Assembly: GCF_017874035.1 (NCBI RefSeq)
Contig: NZ_JAGGKV010000012.1
Location: 62,001 to 126,000 of the forward strand
Direction of reading: 5' to 3'
Length of the DNA: 64,000 nucleotides
Source: Paenibacillus aceris
GTDB lineage: Bacteria > Bacillota > Bacilli > Paenibacillales > NBRC-103111
Shown one piece after another: positions 42,801-50,802 of this stretch. How positions within the stretch are numbered: the stretch's first letter is position 1; every line of letters starts with the position of its first letter. The notes beneath the pieces were generated by a model, which ran no database searches, was not told the DNA's origin, and was given only the letters and a program-made list of their open reading frames with translations. The position numbers and the translations under genes were made by a program.

Positions 42801-44415
42801 TTCGCCGCCGCCGCATCACGACATTTATTCGATCGAGGATCTCGCAGAGCTGATCCACGATCTCAAGAATGCCAATCCGCGCGCACGTATCAGCGTGAAG
42901 CTGGTATCCGAGGTCGGCGTTGGCACCATCGCTGCCGGCGTAGCCAAAGGGAAGGCGGACGTCGTCCTTATTTCCGGCTACGACGGAGGAACGGGCGCGT
43001 CACCGCAGACGAGTATTCGTCACGCGGGACTACCTTGGGAGCTCGGTCTGGCGGAAACGCATCAGACACTCGTGCTCAATAACCTGCGCAGCCGTATCAC
43101 CGTCGAGACGGACGGCAAGCTGATGACAGGGCGCGACGTTGTCGTGGCTGCGCTGCTCGGTGCCGAGGAGTTCGGCTTCGCGACGACTCCGCTCATTACA
43201 ATTGGCTGCGTCATGATGCGCGTGTGCCATCTGGATACATGTCCGGTTGGGGTGGCTACGCAAAATCCGGAGCTGCGCAAGAAATTTGCCGGCGATCCGC
43301 AGCATGTCGTGAATTTCATGACCTTCATCGCGCAGGATGTGCGCGAGCTGATGGCGGAGCTTGGCTTCCGTACCATTGAGGAAATGGTTGGCCGTACGGA
43401 TGTGCTTGAGTCGAAGCAAGCCGTAGCGCACTGGAAAGCCAAAGGCGTTGATTTGTCGCCGCTTCTGCACCAGCCGGATGTCGGCGAGGACGTGGGCCGC
43501 TTCTGCCAAATGGCTCAGGATCACGGCTTGGACCGCTCGCTGGACGTTTCGAAGCTGCTCGATATTTGCGAGCCTGCGATCGAACGCAAAGAGCATGTAC
43601 ATGCGATCTTGCCGATCGCAAACACGAATCGTGTTGTCGGAACGATTGTGGGCAGTGAAGTCACTCGCCGTCATGGCGTCGAGGGCTTGCCTCACGATAC
43701 GATCCGCCTTCACTTTAACGGCTCGGCCGGCCAAAGCTTCGGCGCTTTCGTGCCTAAGGGGATTACGCTCTCGCTGGAAGGCGACGCCAACGACTATGTG
43801 GGTAAAGGGTTATCCGGCGGTAAGCTGGCCATTTTCCCGCCTGCCCAGTCCTCTTTTGTGCCAGAAGAGAATGTGATCATCGGGAATACGGCTTTCTACG
43901 GCGCTACGGATGGCGATGCTTACATTCGAGGCATTGCTGGCGAACGCTTCTGTGTAAGAAACAGCGGCGTGCGCGCAGTTGTCGAAGGCGTGGGCGACCA
44001 TGGTTGTGAATACATGACAGGCGGTCGCGTCGTTGTTCTAGGATCGACAGGCCGCAACTTTGCTGCCGGGATGTCAGGCGGAATTGCCTATGTCCTTGAT
44101 GAGAAAGGCGATTTTGCCGACAAGGTGAACAAAGAGATGATTCATCTTGAGCAGGTTGAGGAAGTATTTGAAATGAACGAACTGAAAACGATGATTCAGC
44201 ATCATGCTACATTTACGGATAGCAGCGTTGCCCACCGCGTCATACAGCACTGGGATGAATACGTTTGGAAGTTCGTAAAGGTCATACCGAAGGACTACAA
44301 GCGGATGTTTGATGCCATCGAGAAGGTGAAACGCTCCGGGCTGGGCCAGCAGGAAGCGATTATGGTTGCTTTCGAGGCGAACATGCGGGATGTTTCCCGT
44401 GTCGGTGGAAACTAA
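39823..44415 (+). CDS. gltB: Glutamate synthase (NADPH) large subunit
   Basis: 1530 residues. Start ATG 39823 is chosen because it leaves a 21-residue propeptide before the Ntn nucleophile Cys22 in DACGIGFVANIKG, as in other large subunits. In order: class-II glutaminase domain to about 420, a central domain, the FMN/2-oxoglutarate-binding TIM barrel (GAKPGEGGQLPGTKV, ISGYDGGTGASP), the 3Fe-4S cysteines (CVMMRVCHLDTCPVG), and the C-terminal beta-helix with GGRVVVLGSTGRNFAAGMSG. It makes glutamate from glutamine and 2-oxoglutarate with the small subunit. In B. subtilis the equivalent gene is called gltA. Confidence 0.97.
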   Translation: MTKNGLPPKQGLYDPQFERDACGIGFVANIKGVKSHEIVKQALRVLCNLDHRGGQGSEQNTGDGAGILMQIPDTYLQVACAEENIKLPAAGHYGVGMVYLPQDLEARQACEKIIERIVSEEGQQFLGWRTVPTDNSSLGESAKSAEPFVRQVFIGESAGVASNLDFERKLYVIRKLSENAIKASLHDTQFYYSSLSSRTIVYKGMLTPEQVDAYYVELQDAKVESALALVHSRFSTNTFPSWERAHPYRYLIHNGEINTLRGNVNWMYARQAMCDSELFGEDFKRILPIIDTDGSDSQMFDNTLEFLMLSGRSLPHAAMMMVPEPWSKHESMDDTKKAFYEYHSTLMEPWDGPAAIAFTDGSQIGAILDRNGLRPSRYYVTTDDLIVLASEVGVLDIEPERILYKDRLRPGRMLLVDTVEGRIVTDEEIKNGIASEQPYRDWLNEHLVSLEDLDDAPLVLGSDHDTVLQRQQAFGYTFEQLRKILEPMPKTGVDPIGSMGTDTPLAVLSDRPQLLYNYFKQLFAQVTNPPIDANFEEIITAQGTTIGPERNLISPEPASCRQIRLKTPFLSNEELAKLRHIQREGFKTVTLPTLFEASQGTAGLEDAMQALYAAADAAIQDGASLLILSDRGLDVTKAPIPALLATSGLHHHLIRQGTRTKVSLLVESGEPREVHHFALLLGYGAGAINPYLALETLDDMIRRNQLTGVDHDKATYNYIKAVTKGVVKVLAKMGISTIQSYRGAQIFEAIGLSQELVDTYFTWTYTPVGGIGIEVVAKEAVLRHTRAFSEQEGRDKVLDTGGDLQWRRDGEDHLYTPETVHALQSAVRTNNYAMYKNFSKLIKREDEKYMALRGLLTFKEGRQPIPIEEVEPIESIFRRFKTGAMSYGSISKEAHETIAIAMNRIGGKSNTGEGGEHPERFTPDANGDLRRSAIKQVASGRFGVTSHYLVNADEIQIKMAQGAKPGEGGQLPGTKVYPWVAEVRGVTPGVGLISPPPHHDIYSIEDLAELIHDLKNANPRARISVKLVSEVGVGTIAAGVAKGKADVVLISGYDGGTGASPQTSIRHAGLPWELGLAETHQTLVLNNLRSRITVETDGKLMTGRDVVVAALLGAEEFGFATTPLITIGCVMMRVCHLDTCPVGVATQNPELRKKFAGDPQHVVNFMTFIAQDVRELMAELGFRTIEEMVGRTDVLESKQAVAHWKAKGVDLSPLLHQPDVGEDVGRFCQMAQDHGLDRSLDVSKLLDICEPAIERKEHVHAILPIANTNRVVGTIVGSEVTRRHGVEGLPHDTIRLHFNGSAGQSFGAFVPKGITLSLEGDANDYVGKGLSGGKLAIFPPAQSSFVPEENVIIGNTAFYGATDGDAYIRGIAGERFCVRNSGVRAVVEGVGDHGCEYMTGGRVVVLGSTGRNFAAGMSGGIAYVLDEKGDFADKVNKEMIHLEQVEEVFEMNELKTMIQHHATFTDSSVAHRVIQHWDEYVWKFVKVIPKDYKRMFDAIEKVKRSGLGQQEAIMVAFEANMRDVSRVGGN

Positions 44416-44442
44416 CGAATCAGAGCAGAGGCTTACGACGTA

Positions 44443-44462
44443 AGTTTTGCTGAAGCAAAACT
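44443..44462 (+). other. Intercistronic hairpin between glutamate synthase genes
   Basis: AGTTTTG-CTGAAG-CAAAACT is a perfect 7-bp hairpin four bases before the AGGAGG of the small-subunit gene. It could tune translation of the second gene. There is no T-run, so it is not a terminator. Confidence 0.45.
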
Positions 44463-44483
44463 CTTAGGAGGGACTAAACGTTC

Positions 44484-45968
44484 ATGGGTAAACCAACCGG
44501 TTTTATAGAGCATCGCCGTGAAGTGGCAACCGAAGCCGCTCCATTGGTCCGAATTGGCCATTGGAAAGAGTTTGCGACGCCGCTCACGGATGATAAATTG
44601 CAGACGCAAGGTTCAAGATGTATGGATTGCGGCATTCCGTTTTGCCACACAGGGGCTTTGATCAGCGGTATGGCAGCAGGCTGTCCGGTCAACAATCTTA
44701 TTCCGGAATGGAATGATTTGGTGTATCGCGGGCAATGGAGGGAGGCTCTGGACCGTCTGCATAAGACGAATAACTTCCCTGAATTTACAGGCCGTGTTTG
44801 CCCAGCGCCATGTGAAGGTTCCTGTACAGTGGGTCTCAAAGACACGCCTGTCACGATCAAAAGCATCGAGAAAGCCATTATTGATAAAGGCTTTGCCGAA
44901 GGCTGGATCAGACCGGAGCCGCCGGAAGTGCGCACAGGGAAAAAGGTTGCCGTTGTAGGCTCGGGTCCATCCGGACTCGCTGCCGCAGCGCAGCTGAACA
45001 AGGCCGGGCACTGGGTTACCGTGTTCGAGCGCGCGGACCGCGTAGGTGGCCTGCTTATGTACGGCATCCCGAACATGAAGCTGGACAAAAAGTACGTCCA
45101 GCGCCGTGTAGATCTGCTTGAAGCGGAAGGGGTCACATTCATTACCGGCGCTCACGTCGGTGTGAACTATCCGATTGAGAAGCTTCAAGAGGAGTTCGAT
45201 GCCATCGTGCTGTGCGGCGGAGCCACCAAGGGTCGCGACCTTCCGATTGAAGGCCGCGAGCTGGGCGGTGTTCACCTGGCGATGGAATTCCTCAGCAAGA
45301 ACACGAAAAGCTTGCTGGATTCCGAACATGCCGACGGTGAATTTATCTCCGCGGAAGGCAAAGACGTTATCGTAATCGGTGGCGGCGATACGGGAACGGA
45401 CTGTGTGGGCACTTCTTTGCGCCACAAGTGCAAAAGCGTGACGCAGTTCGAGATCATGCCGAAGTCCCCGGAGACGCGACCGGCGAACAATCCTTGGCCG
45501 GAGTGGCCGAAAGTTCTCAAAGTAGACTACGGCCAGCAAGAGGCAGCGGCAGTTCAAGGCGAGGATCCGCGCCAGTACTTAATCAACACGAAGAAATTCG
45601 TAGGGGATGAGCACGGCAACTTGAAAGAGCTGCACACGGTGCTGATCGAGTGGCAGAAGAACGAGAAAGGTGCGTTCGTCCCTGTGGAAGTGCCGGGCAG
45701 CGAGAAAGTGTATCCGGCGCAGTTGGTGCTGATCGCGATGGGCTTCACAGGACCGGAGAACACGGTGCTGGATCAGCTCGGCGTCGTCAAAGACGAGCGC
45801 TCCAACGCGAAAGCGGAGTACGGCAAGTTTGCGACGAGTGTCGAAGGCGTATTTGCCGCTGGAGACATGCGTCGCGGGCAAAGCCTTGTTGTCTGGGCGA
45901 TCAACGAGGGGCGCGCGGTGGCTCGTGAGGTTGACCGTTATTTGATGGGGTCATCGAATTTGCCATAG
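44484..45968 (+). CDS. gltD: Glutamate synthase small subunit
   Basis: 494 residues. Two N-terminal 4Fe-4S cysteine clusters (CMDCGIPFCHTG...GCPVNNLIPEW and GRVCPAPCEGSC) are followed by the FAD site GSGPSGLAAAAQL and the NADPH site IGGGDTGTDCVGT. The C-terminus has FAAGDMRRGQSLVVWAINEG. It delivers electrons from NADPH to the large subunit. AGGAGG lies 12 bases before the ATG. Terminator follows. Confidence 0.97.
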   Translation: MGKPTGFIEHRREVATEAAPLVRIGHWKEFATPLTDDKLQTQGSRCMDCGIPFCHTGALISGMAAGCPVNNLIPEWNDLVYRGQWREALDRLHKTNNFPEFTGRVCPAPCEGSCTVGLKDTPVTIKSIEKAIIDKGFAEGWIRPEPPEVRTGKKVAVVGSGPSGLAAAAQLNKAGHWVTVFERADRVGGLLMYGIPNMKLDKKYVQRRVDLLEAEGVTFITGAHVGVNYPIEKLQEEFDAIVLCGGATKGRDLPIEGRELGGVHLAMEFLSKNTKSLLDSEHADGEFISAEGKDVIVIGGGDTGTDCVGTSLRHKCKSVTQFEIMPKSPETRPANNPWPEWPKVLKVDYGQQEAAAVQGEDPRQYLINTKKFVGDEHGNLKELHTVLIEWQKNEKGAFVPVEVPGSEKVYPAQLVLIAMGFTGPENTVLDQLGVVKDERSNAKAEYGKFATSVEGVFAAGDMRRGQSLVVWAINEGRAVAREVDRYLMGSSNLP

Positions 45969-46000
45969 GTTGTAGGGAAAAGGCAGTGAAAAGGCAATGA

Positions 46001-46037
46001 AAGGCAGAGTCCCTTGGGTTGGGGGCTCTGCCTTTTT
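46001..46037 (+). terminator. Rho-independent terminator after gltD
   Basis: AAGGCAGAGTCCC / GGGGGCTCTGCCTT with a 7-base loop, followed by TTTT. Confidence 0.93.
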
Positions 46038-46147
46038 TGGATGTAACGCACTCACGTTCGTTATATGCCTTGAAATGACCTCAAACATATCCAAACACAG
46101 TCGATGGCTTGTTTGGCTCAAAGACCTGCACTTTATGCTGTCTGTTC

Positions 46148-47473
46148 CTACTGAAACCGGCGAATGGCCGGCACACAAAGCACACTGCCGACAATGGCCA
46201 GGCCGATTGAAGCAAATATCGTGATGGTGATCACGCCTCCGATTTGATCGGCAATCCAGCCCACAAGGAAGTAGCTCAGCGGCAGTAAGGCAAAAGAGCC
46301 CAATAAATCCAGACTGACCACCCGTCCAAAAGCTTCCGGAGGTACAAGCTCCTGCAAGCTGGTCTCCCAGATGAGCCCGAAGATCATGAGCCCAAAGCCT
46401 TCAACGGCCATGAGTAGGCAGAGCGGGATCGGCTCCGTTGTAAAAGGCATCACCAGCAGTGCAGCCCCGCTTAGAATCACAGCGCCATAGGCAAATATTC
46501 CACGGTGATGCCATTTCGTTTTGGAACCAAAGATAATGGCGGCTGCAATAGCTCCTGCACCTGAGCAAGTAATCCCAATCCCGTACATCAATGGATCGAG
46601 CCCCAAATGTACTTTGAACAGCCAAGGGACCAGAATGACAATAATGCCGTTGTAGCAAATATTAATGAAACAGAAGGCCAGAATCGTGATCCAAAGCCAA
46701 GGGTGACCTTTAAGGATCTTAATGCCCTCTAGAAACTCGCGCTTCCACGAGAAGGTGGATTTGGCATTTGTATGATTTGCATCGGCATGAACCGCAGCTC
46801 TACTCTCACCATTAGCTTTGGCCGGTTCAGCTTTACTGCTTGCGTATAGTGATTTTTTTACGAGCAGCAGTAGGCATAGATAGGAAATTAGATACGTTAA
46901 CGCATCTAAGCTGAATCCGTAGCTGGCGGATACAGAAGAAACAATGATCCCGCCTAAGACGGGGCCAATAATCCTAACGCCTTGATTGCTCATTTGCGTA
47001 AGCGCGTTGGCGGCATTGCGAATGTCCGGAGTGAATACGGTTGCGCGTACTGCTGAATAGGCAGGATGAAAAAGCCCTTCCATGAGGCCGTAGATACCTA
47101 CTAATCCGAAAAGCATGTGGATGGACAAGGTGTCTGAGAAAATAAACGCTGCAATAGCCAGCATGACGATGAAGCGGACGAGATCGGAAAGCATCATGAT
47201 CTTCACTCGATCATATCGATCAACAATCCATCCCGACAGGGGGAGCATGAGGACATAAGGCAGCATATAGGCAGTCATGACCAGCCCCATCATCGTTGTT
47301 GACCCTGTGAGCGAATAAACGACCATTGGTAAAATGACGGTTGTAACGGAGCCCCCGAGCATGGAAATAAGCTGGCTGAGCCATAAATAGGGGAAGGCAC
47401 GCGACTTAACGAAAGGAATCAGAAACTGGTCGAACATGCGTGGCTTTTTGGGAATCGGAGCTTCGATTTGCAT
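46148..47473 (-). CDS. MFS transporter (EntS/TMR-like efflux)
   Basis: 441 residues with twelve predicted spans. Motif A is seen as GWIVDRYDRVKIMMLSD between spans 2 and 3, and the central loop (about 200-235) is hydrophilic and Ala/Asn-rich. The style (LISMLGGSVTTVILPMVVYS, MSNQGVRIIGPVLGGIIV) fits the macrolide/siderophore exporter branch of MFS. AGGAG nine bases upstream supports the ATG. Substrate unknown. It is read away from a structured intergenic region and from an operator-like palindrome. Confidence 0.88.
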   Translation of the reverse strand: MQIEAPIPKKPRMFDQFLIPFVKSRAFPYLWLSQLISMLGGSVTTVILPMVVYSLTGSTTMMGLVMTAYMLPYVLMLPLSGWIVDRYDRVKIMMLSDLVRFIVMLAIAAFIFSDTLSIHMLFGLVGIYGLMEGLFHPAYSAVRATVFTPDIRNAANALTQMSNQGVRIIGPVLGGIIVSSVSASYGFSLDALTYLISYLCLLLLVKKSLYASSKAEPAKANGESRAAVHADANHTNAKSTFSWKREFLEGIKILKGHPWLWITILAFCFINICYNGIIVILVPWLFKVHLGLDPLMYGIGITCSGAGAIAAAIIFGSKTKWHHRGIFAYGAVILSGAALLVMPFTTEPIPLCLLMAVEGFGLMIFGLIWETSLQELVPPEAFGRVVSLDLLGSFALLPLSYFLVGWIADQIGGVITITIFASIGLAIVGSVLCVPAIRRFQ

Positions 47474-47503
47474 AGAAGTTTGCTCCTTCTTTAGTAGATA
47501 AGT

Positions 47504-47522
47504 AAGTATAAGCTTTATACTT
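47504..47522. promoter_or_regulatory. Operator-like palindrome before the MFS gene
   Basis: AAGTATAA-GCT-TTATACTT, an 8-3-8 perfect inverted repeat 31 bases before the MFS start codon. A TATAAA on the - strand lies inside it, so a bound regulator would cover the -10 region. No regulator gene is adjacent. Confidence 0.5.
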
Positions 47523-47527
47523 TGCTT

Positions 47528-47629
47528 CGCATCTACCTTGAAAACACGCTCGTCCTAAAGGGCGACGAAGTCGTTTATCCTTGGTAGATTCATTGGTTCA
47601 GTAAGCCCAAGGATAGTAGATGCGTGTTT
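47528..47629. other. Structured intergenic element with competing helices
   Basis: CGCATCTAC (47528-47536) pairs with GTAGATGCG (47616-47624). TATCCTTGG (47576-47584) pairs with CCAAGGATA (47607-47615), directly abutting the first helix, and TCGTC (47550-47554) pairs with GACGA (47564-47568). Together they draw a three-way junction. In competition, AAACACGC (47542-47549) can pair with GCGTGTTT (47622-47629). It resembles no riboswitch class I know. The rest of the gap to 47765 shows nothing else. Confidence 0.5.
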
Positions 47630-47765
47630 GGAAGTCAATGGGGGATGAAGAATTTACTCAGCTGAAGGTCTGTGTGTAGAAGGACGGTTGTCAAAAAACT
47701 TATCATGGCGAATGAGCCAACACAATCTTTGGACGATGAAACATCTTTACTGGAACAGATAAACG

Positions 47766-47793
47766 TGAACATTTCCTCAACTTCATGTACAAT
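47766..47793 (+). promoter_or_regulatory. Probable promoter of the small coiled-coil gene
   Basis: TGAACA (47766-47771), 16 bases, TACAAT (47788-47793). The -10 lies in an inverted repeat CTTCAT / ATGAAG. Confidence 0.5.
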
Positions 47794-47849
47794 AGGATGA
47801 AGTAAGCAGCATTGAACTAGGCTGTACGAAACGGAAATGGAGGGTGCAC

Positions 47850-48323
47850 ATGAAGAAAGAGAATCTCATGACGCCGGCAGAGCTGAGTGTGCTGTTAGCA
47901 GAAAATGGCGAGGACTCTCTTGAGTTTGACGCAGATGAACCGCTTGGGGAACGGCATGTGAATGCTCTGCAAAAAGCAGTCCGGCTGCTCGCGCGGCAGG
48001 TGGCTGATCTGCAAGCTCAGCTTCATGAGCACCTTGAACTCCATGATAAGCAGCAGGACCAGATGCTGCGGCAGATGAAGTATCAAATGGAAAACAAACT
48101 CTATGAGCAGATTGTACATCGAGTTACGGCCAGGCAGGATGTTCCGGTAGCTGTAGAACGAATAGAGTTGAAGGAAGCACAAGAGGCTTCTTCAAACATG
48201 TTGACGCTTTATTCGGAAGGACCGGCACAGGCGGAAGAGCCGCAGCCCATGTATTCCCGAGTGAAAAGTTACCGTAAAATCCGGAAAAGAAAAAAAGGCT
48301 TCCTCGAGAGGCTTTTCGAATAG
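47850..48323 (+). CDS. Small coiled-coil protein of unknown function
   Basis: 157 residues, hydrophilic. The first 45 residues are acidic (MTPAELSVLLAENGEDSLEF), then a Gln/Leu-rich coiled coil at about 45-95 and a basic C-terminus (KIRKRKKGFLERLF). The opening resembles the N-terminal part of small MerR-like proteins but no clear DNA-binding helix can be assigned, so I do not call it a regulator. GGAGGG five bases upstream favours the ATG at 47850. It is a single gene, followed by the second compound repeat. Confidence 0.65.
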   Translation: MKKENLMTPAELSVLLAENGEDSLEFDADEPLGERHVNALQKAVRLLARQVADLQAQLHEHLELHDKQQDQMLRQMKYQMENKLYEQIVHRVTARQDVPVAVERIELKEAQEASSNMLTLYSEGPAQAEEPQPMYSRVKSYRKIRKRKKGFLERLFE

Positions 48324-48346
48324 TCAAAGCTGCGCGACTTGCGTCG

Positions 48347-48525
48347 GGGGAACGACGGTCCGCTATTTGCCCCCAAAACAGCCATTTGGAAGGTGATTGG
48401 GAACTAGGATCCGCTATTCTGATGCTAATCGGCTAATTATAGCTATCCGAGGGCAAATAAGGCCCTGTAGTTCCCCTTGGAACGCGAGCATGGCTGGTTT
48501 TTCCAAAATAAAGTCCTGTAGTTCC
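48347..48525. repeat. Compound intergenic repeat, locus 2 (four cores in ++-- order)
   Basis: Cores on + at 48347-48373 and 48399-48421, on - at 48451-48476 and 48504-48525. Spacings are 52 and 49 bp, symmetric about ~48437. The overall length of 179 bp equals that of locus 1. The linkers also share words with locus 1 (GCCATTTGG, GGGCAAATAAGG, TGTAGTTCC, GCTGGT). No convincing gene overlaps. Confidence 0.78.
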
Positions 48526-48604
48526 TTTATCGGCAAGAACGATGGTTGCAGCAGCGAAGGCGCGGATTTGGCACATAGGGTATGCTGCCCCGAAAGCGAG
48601 CAGC

Positions 48605-48650
48605 ACAAAAACAGCGGTACAAGTATAGAACTTGTATCGCTGTTTTTGTT
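48605..48650 (-). terminator. Terminator of the NarL-type two-component operon
   Basis: AAAAACAGCG-TACAAGT / ACTTGTA-CGCTGTTTTT with a 4-base loop; T-rich on both sides, 24 bases past the regulator stop. Confidence 0.85.
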
Positions 48651-48673
48651 ATCGTTTCGCACTGCGCTTAGAT

Positions 48674-49369
48674 CTACAGCATCCCTTCCTCATGCGCTTT
48701 TTTGGAGGCTTGCACACGGTCGCGAACGTCCATTTTGGAGTAAATGCTGGAAATGTAGTTTTTCACCGTACCTTCGGACAAAAAAAGCTTCTCGGCGATC
48801 TCCTTGTTGTTCAAGCCATCGGCGATGCAGTGAAGCACCTGTACCTCGCGCTCGCTCAGTCCGTAAGCGTCTGTGCGGGCAGGCAGTTCCTCGCCGGCAT
48901 GCCGAGACACATCGGAATCGCGAGTGGCAGGGTCAGCAGCGCCCTTGGCTTGCTGGACAAGCATTCGCGCGATGTCCTGGGGGATGAGGGTGCCGCCTTG
49001 GTGCACCCATTTAATGCCGGCGGCCAAATCCTTCGGATGAATGGCCTTGAGCAGATAACCTTCGGCTCCCGCTCCCAAGGCGTCAACAACATAAGTGATA
49101 TCCTGAAAGGTGGTCAGGATAATGACGCGTATTTGCGGCCATGCCGTTTTGATCTTACGGGTTGCTTCGACCCCGTCCATAACGGGCATGTGAATGTCCA
49201 TCAGGACTACATCAGGGCAATGTTGTTCGCATTGTTGGATTGCGATGTGGCCGTTCTCGGCCAAGCCCACGACTTCAATGTCCGGGTCCATCCCGAGTAC
49301 GATATGCAGGCTTTCTCGTATTAAATCCTGATCATCGACCAGGAGAAGTTTCAACGGAGTTGGGTTCAT
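48674..49369 (-). CDS. NarL/LuxR-family response regulator
   Basis: 231 residues. The receiver has acidic residues DDQD (12-15), phospho-acceptor Asp58 in VLMDIHMPVMDG, and the Lys in YLLKAIHPKDL. A linker of about 45 residues precedes the LuxR helix-turn-helix (LSEREVQVLHCIADGLNNKE, then GTVKNYISSIYSKMDVRDRV). AGGAGG upstream supports the start. Read after the histidine kinase; between them lies a duplicated 45-bp segment. It probably regulates the divergent ABC exporter. Confidence 0.94.
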   Translation of the reverse strand: MNPTPLKLLLVDDQDLIRESLHIVLGMDPDIEVVGLAENGHIAIQQCEQHCPDVVLMDIHMPVMDGVEATRKIKTAWPQIRVIILTTFQDITYVVDALGAGAEGYLLKAIHPKDLAAGIKWVHQGGTLIPQDIARMLVQQAKGAADPATRDSDVSRHAGEELPARTDAYGLSEREVQVLHCIADGLNNKEIAEKLFLSEGTVKNYISSIYSKMDVRDRVQASKKAHEEGML

Positions 49370-49387
49370 GCGGAATTCCTCCTAAGC

Positions 49388-49477
49388 GTTGCTTGCTAAT
49401 GTTGTGGTATCTATATGTTCATTGTACCACCCGTTGCTTGCTAATGTTGTATTATCTACATAGTTATTGTACCACCC
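49388..49477. repeat. 45-bp tandem duplication spanning the kinase stop codon
   Basis: Two units, 49388-49432 and 49433-49477, begin GTTGCTTGCTAATGTTGT and end TTGTACCACCC on the + strand and differ at a few middle positions. The kinase stop codon (49464-49466) lies in the second unit. The first unit is intergenic. Confidence 0.88.
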
Positions 49478-50666
49478 AGCGCTTAGCGGGAATGGAGCAC
49501 TCTACAACAGTCCCCTGACCGACGGCTGAGCTAACCTGCAAGGTACCCTGGAGCGCAAAGATCCGCTCTTGCATCGCATTGATGCCGAAGCCGACTTTGA
49601 GCTGCTCTGTTCCGACGCCATCATCCTCAATGCGGATGCCTACCCGATCACCGGTATAGCTTAGCGTGATATCGACAGAAGTGGCTCGGCCATGCCGCTT
49701 GGCATTCGTTAATGATTCCTGCAGGCAGCGTATGAGAGAGAGTTTGGTTTGTTTCGGAATTTCAAATTCCTCGCCTACGGTCGTAAAGCGTATTTGGGTA
49801 CCGGTATGCAGGGCGAACTCGTTGGCGAGTCTTGTTAATTGCTGCGAGAGCAGCATATCGCCCTCTTTGGGCACCATTTGATGAATGCTGCGCCGTACTT
49901 CTTCCAAGCCGTTGCGAGTTACGCCCCGCAGGACGTCCAGTTTTTCTTTGGCTTTGTCAGGGGCGGCTTCAATCAGATAGGAAACAGCGTCCATGCCCAT
50001 AATGACGGAAGTAAACGTATGTCCAACAGTATCATGCAGCTCGCGCGCCATCCGGTTGCGTTCCTCGAGCAGCGTCAACTGTTCGATTTGGTTGGCGTAT
50101 TGCTCTAGCGCGTTATTTTGCTCATGGATCAAATAGTATTGACGTTGATTCTCCGCCAGCAGCTTCTCCGTTTTTTCGTTGGAGGTCACAACCCTCTGCA
50201 AGCTGAGCCCGATGGCGAAGAAGAGCACCCCATTTAGGATAATGCTAAACAATTCGCCAACCCCCATCCCCCGGTGAAGGATCAAGAAATAGGCGACAGG
50301 CATCACGACCAACGAAATGGGAACGGCCCACCAAGCATTTTTTCGATCGGTAAGGAATCCAATGACCATTAATGGGCAATTAATAGTAAGGTATGCATCT
50401 TCCTGCATCCATGATAGATAGATTTGTAGCGGAATGCCTGTGAGGAGGACAGAAATCGGGTAGCAGGTCGTATTGATATAGTTAGGTCTCCAGAAAAGAA
50501 AAGGAACGCCATAAGAAAGAAGCAGGGCAGCGATCGTTAGAAAAATGTTACCGAGCTCATTTTCATTCATATGGAGCAGCGCGTAGAGCAGGCCAAGCAG
50601 CACAGAGCCGGTCAAAACGATAAATAAGGACCACTCCACGCCATGCCACGGTCTTTTTTGAATCAT
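49464..50666 (-). CDS. Sensor histidine kinase (HisKA_3/NarX-like)
   Basis: About 400 residues. Four to six membrane spans fill residues 8-160. A coiled linker follows, then the HisKA_3 dimerisation box NRMARELHDTVGHTF with phospho-acceptor His211 and a HATPase domain with IEDDGVGTEQLKVGFGINAM. The membrane sensor has almost no extracellular loop, as in intramembrane-sensing DesK/LiaS-like kinases. ATG 50666 has AAAGGAG seven bases upstream; earlier in-frame codons up to 50744 do not. It is divergent from the ABC exporter at 50803. Confidence 0.92.
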   Translation of the reverse strand: MIQKRPWHGVEWSLFIVLTGSVLLGLLYALLHMNENELGNIFLTIAALLLSYGVPFLFWRPNYINTTCYPISVLLTGIPLQIYLSWMQEDAYLTINCPLMVIGFLTDRKNAWWAVPISLVVMPVAYFLILHRGMGVGELFSIILNGVLFFAIGLSLQRVVTSNEKTEKLLAENQRQYYLIHEQNNALEQYANQIEQLTLLEERNRMARELHDTVGHTFTSVIMGMDAVSYLIEAAPDKAKEKLDVLRGVTRNGLEEVRRSIHQMVPKEGDMLLSQQLTRLANEFALHTGTQIRFTTVGEEFEIPKQTKLSLIRCLQESLTNAKRHGRATSVDITLSYTGDRVGIRIEDDGVGTEQLKVGFGINAMQERIFALQGTLQVSSAVGQGTVVECSIPAKRWVVQ

Positions 50667-50802
50667 AGAGGAACTCCTTTTAGGTAAACTCGTATAAGAA
50701 CATTGTACATAATTGTTTGAAAAAACCATAGTGAGCGCAGTCATATTGTCAGCAGCATTGTGTATGACTCTTATGACTTACAGCGTTAGGGAGTGATGAA
50801 AG

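Noticed and set aside
41911..42858. Long open frame (315 codons) on the - strand
   Set aside because: It lies entirely antisense to the glutamate synthase large subunit, has Arg/His/Leu-heavy composition typical of a shadow frame, and lacks a ribosome-binding site.
43030..43734. Open frame of 234 codons on the - strand
   Set aside because: Antisense to the Fe-S and C-terminal parts of glutamate synthase; no start signal or family resemblance.
44613..45557. Open frame of 314 codons on the - strand
   Set aside because: Antisense to the glutamate synthase small subunit; composition of a shadow frame.
47528..47629. tRNA-like cloverleaf or known riboswitch
   Set aside because: The pairings make a three-way junction but there is no T-loop, anticodon-stem layout or CCA context, and no conserved riboswitch core was recognised.
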